64,000 bases of DNA. It comes from Tubulanus polymorphus. Taxonomy: Eukaryota > Nemertea > Palaeonemertea > Tubulaniformes > Tubulanidae. Below are positions 55,514-64,000 of the stretch, piece after piece. The notes below the pieces were generated by a model. It saw only the letters and a list, made by a program, of their open reading frames with translations, had not been told where the DNA came from and searched no databases. The stretch lies in assembly GCF_964204645.1 (NCBI RefSeq), contig NC_134036.1, positions 7,860,704 through 7,924,703 on the forward strand, given 5' to 3'. Both the position numbers and the translations under genes were made by a program. The stretch's first letter is position 1. Each line of letters opens with the position of its first letter.

Positions 55514-56062
55514 ATACCCAAAACGCCCTAGTGATAGATATCTCGACAAGTCAGAATCATATTTTCGAAAACTTTTAGAATATAACGGTGAGTATTCAAC
55601 ATATTCATTGCTGTTAGTTTCTCCTATGTGTGAAGATTTCTTTTTTAGAATAATTTGCTTATGTTTTCTCAATCTGTCTTAGAATTGATAGCACACTGGA
55701 AACAAAATCGATTGAATAGTCAACATTAAAACATGGGATCTTTATTTAATCTGAATGGTTGAGTAAGTGTTCATTTTATATAAGAATGAATTAGAATCTT
55801 TCAACGATGAATAACAGTGAAAGAATGAATTGAGTTTTCTGATATCGTTTCGCTAGGGTATTCATCGTGTGTAGCAGGATCTGCAAGTGGTATAGCAGCA
55901 GCATCCTGTCAACATATAGGAGAGACTGCATCCGTCAAAACAGGAGCAGCACCAACCGTCAACATAGGAGCAGCAGCATCCATCAACATAGGAGAGGCAG
56001 CATCCGTCAACATAGGAGCAGCAACAGCAGCAGCACAATATGAAGCGGCATCAAAAGTTTAA
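55514..56062 (+). CDS. Partial host gene: two spliced exons with a repetitive Ala/Gly-rich tail
   Basis: Exons 55514-55587 and 55857-56062 join in frame (phase 1) with TTTGTAG acceptor / GGTGAGT donor and CGCTAG acceptor signals. The first encodes PKRPSDRYLDKSESYFRKLL. The second encodes YSSCVAGSASGIAAAS, then about four imperfect repeats of a 8-9-residue unit (TVNIGAAAS, INIGEAAS, VNIGAAT) and stops at 56060-56062. The repeats are a DNA minisatellite of GTCAACATAGGAGCAGCA type. Upstream exons were not identified, and the nearest candidate (ending at 55254) does not fit in phase. Product unknown, possibly a structural or low-complexity secreted protein. Confidence 0.35.
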
Positions 56063-57636
56063 AAAAAAGTAAGTTTAAATATAAGTTTTTCACCCCTAAG
56101 CTGAAAATACAGAACCGGAAACTGTCAAGGTTTTTCAGAGCTTCATTTTCCTGAGATAGTAACTAGAGAAAATATCGGCAAACTCTTCGGTACCGGGATT
56201 AAGTTCCACGGCGACGAGATACCACCAGGAGCTCCAGACATCCCAAACAGTGGTTCATATAGATCTTAATTTCTATTTCGATAGTCATTACAGCACTTTT
56301 TTGTAAACATTTTCAGTAAAAAATAATAAGCGCTTCGTTCGACTTCGAAAAAAAGACAAGTTTGTTTGGTCTTTTAAAACCTTGATTTCTTCCAGCAAAG
56401 GTTAATTCTACAGAGCTCATTGATGCGCAGTGCCGGTACATAGATTCACAAACTTGAACATAGATTCACAAACTTGAGCTGCAAGAGCAATATGAGCGAC
56501 AGAATGCAACGGAGGAAAAATGAATCGCTTAATAAAAAAGATAAGTAGAGTTTATCACTAGGAGCTGTAAAGTATTTTGAATGCAGTCTGATATGTGTAA
56601 AATTGTAAGTGTAGAAGATTCACTCATTGTTTCGGTCTAACTAAGTTGTGACTGATGTACATGTAACACTGATTGTTTACACAGTCATTTCACTTATTCC
56701 TCCTCATTTGGAAGAATGTTTATTCTCTCATCTTCATTAGCAATAAGAATCATTTCCATCCATTTAACCGCGACATCGTGGCATTTCTACCTCTCTGATT
56801 CTAGTGTGGATTAGGAGTGGTTTCGAATAGGGAAGGGTACAGAGGAGCTCACACGTAGGGTTGAATAGGACAATGTGATAAGGTTCGGTCGAGTTGGATG
56901 GTGCAGGATGCGTTGGTGTGGTTTGGTTGGATGGTGACTTTGGTAGAACTGATCATGGGGTGAGTGGTGTATGTGGTAGTATAGGGTAGTGTAGTTCGGT
57001 AGATCTGCGATAAGAGATAGAAAGGCTGGTGTAAGGGCATTACAGAAGTGACGGTGGTAGGGTTCGGGTAGGAGGATTAGGTGGGGTATGGTAATAGGAT
57101 AGAGTAGGACAGGATGTGATAGGGTAAGGTCTCTGGGTGGGGTAGGGTTGTCTGGTTGTGGTTTGGTTTGGAATCGGTTTATTTCTTGGAAGGGTACGCT
57201 TAGTACAATGTTTGATAGGCGTATTGCAATAGACAGTGTAAATGTCGGTAGGCATTGTAGGGCCAGGTGAAATGGGGCAGGTTAGAACGTGTTGAGCTTG
57301 AATGAACCGAACACTGATATATGATTAAAAAAGAAATCATGCAATGAGAAAAACATAGATCGTCGAAAAATTAAAGAGATGTTACCTAAGCATCCAAGAC
57401 CTTACGATGGCAATGTTTTTGAAAGCCACACGATGCAATGAATTTTGATTTCAAATAGTTTAGTACCATCGTCAACCATTTCAATATCACGCGATGACTG
57501 GTATAGCGCGTATCTGGATATGCTCTTGGTCTCAATACTTTCATAACAGACCCGTAGCCGGGGATTTTGAAATTTTGAAAAGGAAAGTTGGCTACAAAAA
57601 GAGTTTGATATCAACTACCCAGAGTCTGATAACAAC
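56063..57636. other. Intergenic, with a G/T-rich low-complexity block at about 56810-57290
   Basis: No gene. The block at 56810-57290 has strong strand asymmetry (GGGTA, GGTGTG, GGTTTGGTT, GGATAGGG on the plus strand) and produces Pro/Thr-rich frames on the minus strand that are composition artefacts. It looks like a decayed minisatellite. Confidence 0.5.
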
Positions 57637-57842
57637 AGTAATAGGGGTTTAGTTGTTCTATACCAAAGGTCGAAAGGTCGAGGTCGATAAATTTTCCAAA
57701 TGTGAAAATAACAAGAATTTCTACTTGAGTTAGTCGCGTACACTCCTAATTCAAGTAGAAATTATTATTATTTTAACATTTGGAAAATTTATCAACCTCG
57801 ACCTTTCGACCTTTGATATAGAACAACTAAACCCCTATTACT
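57637..57842. repeat. Terminal palindrome of element C
   Basis: AGTAATAGGGG ... CCCCTATTACT with arms that pair over about 90 bp each (for example AATTTCTACTTG with CAAGTAGAAATT, and AAAGGTCGAAAGGTCGAGGT with its complement) around the spacer TCGCGTACACTC at 57734-57745. Arm sequence differs from element A, but base pairing is kept. Confidence 0.9.
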
Positions 57843-57940
57843 CTATCTAATCACAAGTCTCATAATTTACAAGCCTCAACACGTTGAGTATTGCGTATTA
57901 CATGTTGATTCTAGAACCATCCATCTAGAAAACTACATTA

Positions 57941-58126
57941 GCCAATCACAGTTGAGTATTACTCTAGCCAATCACAGTTGAGTATTTCCAGCCAATCACA
58001 GTTGAATATTCCCTATTAATCTATCCAATCACAGTTGAGTATTTCCAGCCAATCACAGTTGAGTATTTTACTATTAATCTATCCAATCACAGTTGAGTAT
58101 TCCCTATTACACTAGCCAATCACAAG
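57941..58126. promoter_or_regulatory. Tandem CCAAT-containing repeats in element C leader
   Basis: CCAATCACAGTTGAGTATT occurs six times, plus a partial seventh copy, spaced 22-36 bp apart. Each copy carries a CCAAT box. The array lies about 60-240 bp upstream of the TATA box, the normal place for proximal activator sites. Confidence 0.65.
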
Positions 58127-58180
58127 CCTCATAATTTACAAGTCTCAACACGCAGCTTGGTTTTCCCCACTGTTGAGTGG

Positions 58181-58188
58181 TATAAATA
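58181..58188 (+). promoter_or_regulatory. TATA box of element C PolB
   Basis: TATAAATA followed by GGCGGG, 101 bases before the PolB ATG at 58282. Conserved with element B. A splice-donor-like AGGTAAGT at 58237-58244 lies in the leader of both elements. Confidence 0.6.
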
Positions 58189-58281
58189 GGCGGGACTCAC
58201 ACGTGGTTGGACTCACACGTGGCGGGACGCGTTGAGAGGTAAGTGTTATGTTCAATTTTCAATAAAAAATTTGATATTAAA

Positions 58282-61200
58282 ATGGAAGCAAATAAGTACT
58301 ACTGTCCAACATGTAATATCAATATAGATAAATCCCAAAAAGCAAGACACAATAAAACTAAAACACATTTAGATAATAAATTGAAACTAGAATATAAAGA
58401 TGATATATTAGAAACTAAATTAGATGAATTAAAGAATGAAAAAGAAACATATAAATGTGATACATGTAATCAATCATTCAGTGATAAAAGATATTATAAA
58501 GAACATTTAAAATCTAAAAGTCATATTAGAAATATGAATAATGATATTTTAGGTGAAGATTATTTTGATAATGATAATGATAAGAAACAGAAGACAATTA
58601 AAAGAATAAGAAATAAATTAAACAATAAAAGACCATACATGGAAGATGTAAGAAAATATATTAATTTATTGGATAATAAAAAAGATATTGAGATAACCGA
58701 AGCATTTAAAAGTGATATTGGTCCAGCAGCTATCGAGTTTAAATTTCATAAAGGAAAAACATTAGAAGAAAATAAAAAACATTTAGAAAATATGAAAGAA
58801 ATAATAAAAATAATAACTGATGTTGAATACCCTAAAATTAGTATATCTTCTAAAGTTAAATTCATAAAATCTGAAGATAATCCAATATATAATATAAATT
58901 CTCATTCACAACATACTATATCTAAACAACATATAGATGATAAATAAGATAAATTTTATAATGAAGTAAAAACTAAAATAGAAGAGAAATATTTTGAAGG
59001 ATCTGGTTTAATATTTGATGAAATAATATTTATGACTTTACATGTTTATAACACAAAATATAATAAGTTAACTAAATCAAAACCAATAGATGAAAATAAT
59101 ATATCATATTATAAAGAACCAGATATTGAAGCATCGAGTTATATCAAACTACCATTTAAAACTAATGCTGTAATAAATGTACAAAATGAAGATGATAAAT
59201 GTTTTCTATGGGCTATAATAAGTTGTTTACATCCAACAGAAGATATTACACATAGTTTTAGATTAACTCATTATAAACCATTTGAAAATAATTATAAGAT
59301 AGATAAGTATCCTGTTAAAAACTAAAAACATCCCAAAAATAGAAAGGGATATTAATATAAAGATAAATGTATTTGATTTATTCAAATTACCAAATACAAA
59401 AGGTAACAATATAAAACATTATACATTAGAACCTCTATACTTATCAAAAGATTATGATTCAAATGATGTGATAGATATATTATGTTATGAGAAACATTAT
59501 ATGTGGATTAAAAGAATTGATTTATTTTTCAAATCAGAAAATGATTTTGATAATAAAATATATGTATGTAGAAAATGTATAACTAAATTCAGAACTGAAA
59601 GGGCATTATTAAATCATAAACAATTATGTGAAAATCATGATTATTGTAAATTAGTTTTACCAAATGAAAAAGATAAAATATAAGAATTCAAAAAATATGA
59701 TTACAAAAATAAAGTACCATTTGTAATATATGGAGATTTTGAATCATTAAATAAAGAACTAACTGATCAAGATAGAAAAGAAATATATTATAAAAGAAGG
59801 AAATTAAATTCTAATGAAAATGATTTTTCAGATGAACCACCAAAAACAAATACTATTAAAAAGATTCATCAATCAGCTGCTGCTTTCGGGTTATATATAA
59901 AATCTGATTATCCAGAACTAATTGAAAGTAAATATTATGATTATAGAAATGAAAATGTTATCAATCATTTTTGTGACTTATTAATTGAATATGAAATAAG
60001 ATTTAGTAAATTATTGAATACAAATATAGAAATTATAATGACAGAAGAAGATAAAGAAGAATTTGAGTTTGCAGATAAATGTTATTATTGTGAAAAGATA
60101 TTTAATTATAAAGATAAAAAAGTAAGAGACCATGATCATTTGAATGGAAAGTTTAGAGGCGCCGCACATGAGAATTGTAATTTACAAGCTAAGAAAATTA
60201 ATTTTGTACCAGTTATATTTCATAATCTATCAGGATATGATGCACATTTATTTATCAAACAGTTATGTCATAAAATAGAAGAAATTAATATTGAAATAGA
60301 AGATTAAATTCAAATAGATCAAAAGATAAAATACCAACTTATAAATTTAGAATGTTAGCTAAAACATCTGAGAATTATATATCATTCCAATTTGGATGTC
60401 TAAGATTTATAGATTCATATAGATTTTTAAATAGTTCATTAGATAACTTATCAAAATCATTAGTTGATGATGAATTAAAGATATTAAAAGAATATTACCC
60501 AAATATCGATGATTTTCAATTAATGAGATATAAAGGAGCAATTCCATATTCATTTTATAAATCACATAATGATTTTAACATAACTGAATTATTGAAAGAA
60601 CAATTCTATGATGAATTAAAAAATGAATATGTTAAAGATGAAGTGTATAATAGAACATTGAATATTTGGAATCATTTCAAAATAGAAAATCATGGACAAT
60701 TAGTAGATATATATTTAAAATCAGATGTATTATTATTAACCGATATATTCGAAAGGTTTAGAGATGTAAACCTAAAATATTTTAACATTGATCCTTGTCA
60801 TTGTTATTCATCACCAGGTTTAACATGGGATTGTGGTTCAAAATTTACAGATATAAAAATGGATTTGTTAACAAATATAGATCAATTACTATTATTTGAA
60901 AAATCTATAAGAGGAGGAGTTTCAGGTGTATTAGGTGATAGATATTTCAATGTAAATGATAACCCTGGATATAAGTTATTATATATAGATGCAAATAATT
61001 TGTATGGTTGGGCAATGATGGAACCACAACCTTATGGAGTATTTGAATTAACTGAAGTTTTACAGAATGAAAATAATGATAATTTTGATTGGAAGAAAAG
61101 AATCCTAGATATTGCAGATGATTCAGATACTGGTTACTTCTTTGTTGTAGACTTAGAATATCCTGAACATATTAAATTTAAATCTAGAAATCTAGCATAC

Positions 61201-62291
61201 TGTCCCGAACATAAAACTAAATTACCAATAAAGAATTAAACCCGAAAATCATATTCATACAGAAAAGTTAATGGTAACTCAAGAAGATAAATATAATTAT
61301 GTAGTACATTATAGAATGTTAAAGTTTTATCTAAAACAAGGAATGGTTCTAAAAAAAGTACATAGATATATTTCATTTAGTCAATCTAAGTGGTTAGAAA
61401 AATATATAGATTTTAACACCAAACAGAGAACTGAAGCTAAAACTGATTTCGAAAAAGATTTCTTCAAGTTAATGAATAATGCATTCTATGGTAAGACTTG
61501 TGAAAATATTAGAAATAGAAATGATATTGAGTTAGTTAGTAATGGTAAAAGGATAAGGCATTTACAATCATATCCTAAGTTCATTGGTAACAGAATATTT
61601 GATGAAAATTTAGCTGCAGTTAAGATGAGAAGAACATCAATGAAATTTAATAAACCAATCTATGTTGGCGCTTCAGTTTTAGAATTATCAAAATTACTAA
61701 TATATGAATTCTATTATAATGTATTACAACCACTTTTTGGAGAAAAACATATAGAAATATTATATTTTGATACTGACAGTTACATATTAAAGATAAAAAC
61801 TGATAACATAACAGATGATTTAAAAACATTAAAACATTATTTTGATTTTCGTAATTATCCTAAAGATCATGAATTGTTTAGCAATGATAATAAAAAAGTT
61901 TAAGGATGAATTAGGTGGTGAAGAAATGATTGAATTCATAGGTATTCGATCTAAAATGTATTCATATAAAACTAAAGAACATGAAGCTAAAAAGTTAAAA
62001 GGAATAACAAAAAGTGTAGTAGAAAAGAATATTCATTTTAAAGATTACATCAATTGTATATTCAATGAAGCAGTTAGAAAACATAAGATGAGATGTTTAA
62101 GATCTGAAGATCACGAAATATTTATTGAAGAAATTGAAAAGATAAGTCTAAACCCATTTGATGATAAAAGTTATATTCTGGATGATGGAATTCATACAGT
62201 TGCTTATGGTTGCAACTTAGATGAATACTTAAAATTTAAAAGAGAAGAAACAAAAGAGAACGAGATACTGAAAAGAATTCTAACGTGTTAA
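58282..62291 (+). pseudogene. polB: Polinton DNA polymerase B, element C (broken)
   Basis: The ATG at 58282 (MEANKYYCPTCNINI) is chosen because it is the first in-frame ATG and is shared with element B. Fingers (YYCPTCNINIDKSQKARH, YKCDTCNQSF), INVQNEDDKCFLWAIISCLH, RDHDHLNGKFRGAAHENC, FHNLSGYDAHLF, motif A DANNLYGWAMMEPQPYG, motif B LMNNAFYGKTCENIRNR and an intact motif C YFDTDSY (about 61767) are all present. Breaks: stop at about 58945, frame changes near 59320, 59681, 60305 and 61225, and an 11-base deletion at about 61899 flanked by GTT repeats. It is the least decayed of the three intein-less polymerases and shows the complete C-terminus, which D lacks. Confidence 0.9.
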
Positions 62292-62320
62292 TCAAATTTT
62301 AATAAAAATATGTTATTAAA

Positions 62321-62674
62321 ATGGAGAGTAAACAAGCGCACAGTGAGAAAAACAAATTATTTCTAGATAGAATAAAAGATACTACAAATATAAAATCTGT
62401 AGATTATAAATTCAAAAAGTTAACAGAATTAAAAATCCATAAGAAATATCTAATTACAAATATTGATACAGTTACTAATAACTATGGAGATAAATTAGTT
62501 ATACACTTAGAATATGAAGGATTAAAAGGAAATACATATAAATTCAGAACATATTTACCTGATAGATTTCATAGATTATCAAGTGAAGATTTAGAAGAAT
62601 TATGTTCTGGAGATTTCTATTTCGTATACAAAGGTAAGAATGAAAAATGGCATCATGAAATAGATTTCGAATAA
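62321..62674 (+). CDS. Small conserved Polinton protein, 117 aa (element C)
   Basis: Intact homologue of 20352-20705 (about 85 per cent identical by eye), with the same KKYLIT..IDTVTN(N/K)YGDKL and YLPDRFHRLSSEDLEELC signatures. It starts MESKQ 29 bases after the PolB stop. Conservation of an open frame in two otherwise broken elements suggests it was under selection until recently or is simply a small mutational target. Function unknown. OB-fold-like nucleic-acid binding is a guess. Confidence 0.7.
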   Translation: MESKQAHSEKNKLFLDRIKDTTNIKSVDYKFKKLTELKIHKKYLITNIDTVTNNYGDKLVIHLEYEGLKGNTYKFRTYLPDRFHRLSSEDLEELCSGDFYFVYKGKNEKWHHEIDFE

Positions 62675-62688
62675 AATATGTAAAATAA

Positions 62689-63445
62689 ATGGTAGAATTA
62701 AAAGAATACAGAATATTTGTTGATTCTAGAAGGCTTACAAATTATAAATCTCATAATTTACTAGTTCAATTAGATAGGGAATATAAAAATTGTGTAGATT
62801 TAAAATTAGTCAATATAAGTTTATGTAATTCTTTTTATAATATAACGGATAAAACTATTGAAGATAATACTTTTTTAATTCATATTGGAAATCTAAATAA
62901 ATGGTTTCATATAATTTTAAAACCAGGATTATATAATTTAGAAACATTAGCTCAATAAATTAATAGAAGAGCACGGTTGAAAATTAGAAGAGAAGATAAA
63001 TTTTTAATTAGATTTATAAAAAGTGATAGCACAAATAAAATTAAAATAAAGGTATATGATGAAAGTCAACATGCATTTATGGTAAAAAACCTATAGCTAA
63101 ACTGTTAGGAATTGCACCAGATACTGTTACAGGAAACGTAGATGGTATTTCAAATATAATACCTTTTACACACTTTTATATTTATTGCAATTTAATCGAG
63201 CCTACAAAAACATTCGAAGCAACTAAAGATACAATTTGTAATTCTAGTATATTAAATATTTTACCATTAAAAATGTTAAACAATTTGGAACGCAAATAAA
63301 TTATAATTTAACAGAATGTGATTTTAAACCTTGCATTCCTAAATTTAATAATTTTAAATTAGAAATAAGGAATCACAATGGTTATTTAATTGATTTGAAT
63401 AACTTTCCTGTGATATATGAATTAGTTATAAGATGTAGAGAGTAA
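62689..63445 (+). pseudogene. Penton-like minor capsid protein, element C (broken)
   Basis: Same start as D's penton (MVELKEYRIFVDSR). A TAA at 62956-62958 follows LETLAQ, and at least two frame changes occur (about 63085 and about 63280), yet homology runs to the natural end before TAA 63443-63445 (HFYIYCNLIEPTKTF, FKLEIRNHNGYLIDL). It shares the GAGTAATTTTTTTCAC gene-start motif for the next gene at its stop codon. Confidence 0.85.
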
Positions 63446-63462
63446 TTTTTTTCACTATATAA

Positions 63463-63819
63463 ATGAATATAACTGTTGGGCCGAGCATATGTTTTGGATT
63501 TGATTTTAAACGTGAGAAAGAAATGAAATTTAACGTTAATGATGTAATTACACATATCAAAAATATTGTATTTTCTAATGAAACAATATTTGAGTATGAA
63601 ACAACAATAGATAAAGAAACTTTAAATGTAGAAAAGATTACTAATTTAATTAGAGAATCTTAAAGATTTTATGAATTAGATGAAGATTTTATTATAGATG
63701 ATATTAAAAAAATAATAATTGAAATATATACAAATGAAACTAGTAATGAAATAAATGTTGATTTAATCATAAATGAGATAACTAAATATTTTGATGATAG
63801 TAATTTTTTTGATAAATAA
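63463..63819 (+). pseudogene. 119-aa conserved Polinton protein, element C, one nonsense codon
   Basis: Near-identical to D's 45675-45316. A single TTA to TAA change at 63661-63663 (after NLIRES) interrupts it, and the remainder is open to SNFFDK and TAA 63817-63819. Function unknown. Confidence 0.75.
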
Positions 63820-64000
63820 ATGAGTGATAATAAGTGGATAATAACTGGATTATATAATGGAGCATTACTATCAGTTGGAACTGTTGGTTATTCAATGGTA
63901 TTAAAAAAAGTATTAAAAATGGGAAGTGTTAATGTTGATAGATTTGATATAAATGATATTCTAAAATTAACGTTAGCAGTTACTTTATCTAATTTAACTA
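63820..64000 (+). CDS. 73-aa conserved Polinton membrane protein, element C (cut by window end)
   Basis: The ATG follows the preceding stop without a gap. The sixty codons visible match D's 45315-45094 protein with one or two differences (NKWIITGLYNGALLSVGTVG, LTLAVTLSNLT). Confidence 0.75.
   Translation, partial: MSDNKWIITGLYNGALLSVGTVGYSMVLKKVLKMGSVNVDRFDINDILKLTLAVTLSNLT

Larger units (their letters stand above)
57637..64000 (+). mobile_element. Polinton/Maverick element C (left part, runs off the window)
   Basis: It starts AGTAATAGGGG with a 206-bp palindromic end, followed by a long leader with CCAAT-containing repeats and a TATA box, then PolB, the 117-aa gene, penton, the 119-aa gene and the 73-aa gene in the same order as in D after PolB. 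PolB, penton and the 119-aa gene are broken. The 117-aa gene and the visible part of the 73-aa gene are open. The right end is beyond 64000. Confidence 0.85.

Noticed and set aside
56849-57255. Two Pro/Thr-rich minus-strand frames
   Set aside because: Produced by the G/T-rich low-complexity block, not genuine proteins.
58235-58300. Intron starting at AGGTAAGT in the PolB leader of C
   Set aside because: No acceptor was found before the ATG at 58282, so splicing could not be supported.

Overview
This window is a stretch of an animal (metazoan) nuclear genome, probably from an aquatic invertebrate, though the phylum cannot be fixed from sequence alone. Evidence for an animal host is an intron-containing secreted WSC-domain gene (10237-11172) with GT-AG introns and an AATAAA signal, a decayed rhodopsin-like GPCR, THAP and HMGXB3/KDZ-like transposase relics, a Gypsy-type integrase tail and many MITE-like repeats. 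Single-copy host genes are sparse, and most of the first 15 kb and the spacers are repeat-rich, AT-rich non-coding DNA.

The dominant content is four Polinton/Maverick elements (virus-like self-synthesising transposons), called A-D here. A (15875-about 21160, + strand) is a truncated relic with PolB, a small protein and part of the penton gene. It ends abruptly against the 3' end of a GPCR pseudogene. B (about 28655-36121, - strand) is a decayed element with PolB, an HNH endonuclease, a membrane protein, integrase and packaging ATPase. D (36650-52561) is structurally complete at 15,912 bp. It has a 6-bp target-site duplication GATGTA, terminal inverted repeats of 121/113 bp that are identical apart from one 8-bp tandem duplication, and a full gene set: protein-primed-type PolB, penton-like minor capsid protein, double-jelly-roll major capsid protein, chromodomain integrase, FtsK/HerA-type packaging ATPase and several membrane and hypothetical proteins. 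C (57637 to the window end, + strand) is the left part of a fourth element: PolB, small protein, penton and two small conserved genes. A, B and C belong to one subfamily and D to another.

D's layout fits a virion programme. PolB would replicate the DNA from the termini. The MCP and penton genes would build the capsid, the ATPase would package DNA, and the integrase would insert it (the GATGTA duplication is its footprint). Most D genes begin directly after a shared AT-rich motif (a T-run followed by TAAATG), often overlapping the stop codon of the previous gene. That looks like an element-encoded promoter code.

The most notable observations are: (1) a full-length 355-aa LAGLIDADG-type intein inside catalytic motif C of D's PolB, while A, B and C have an empty site; (2) about 190-206-bp near-perfect palindromes at the ends of A and C, sharing a 12-nt central loop and carrying compensatory arm changes, which suggests hairpin-type termini; (3) the T-run gene-start motif; (4) an HNH endonuclease in B occupying the small-protein locus; and (5) about eight single-site lesions in D despite essentially identical TIRs.
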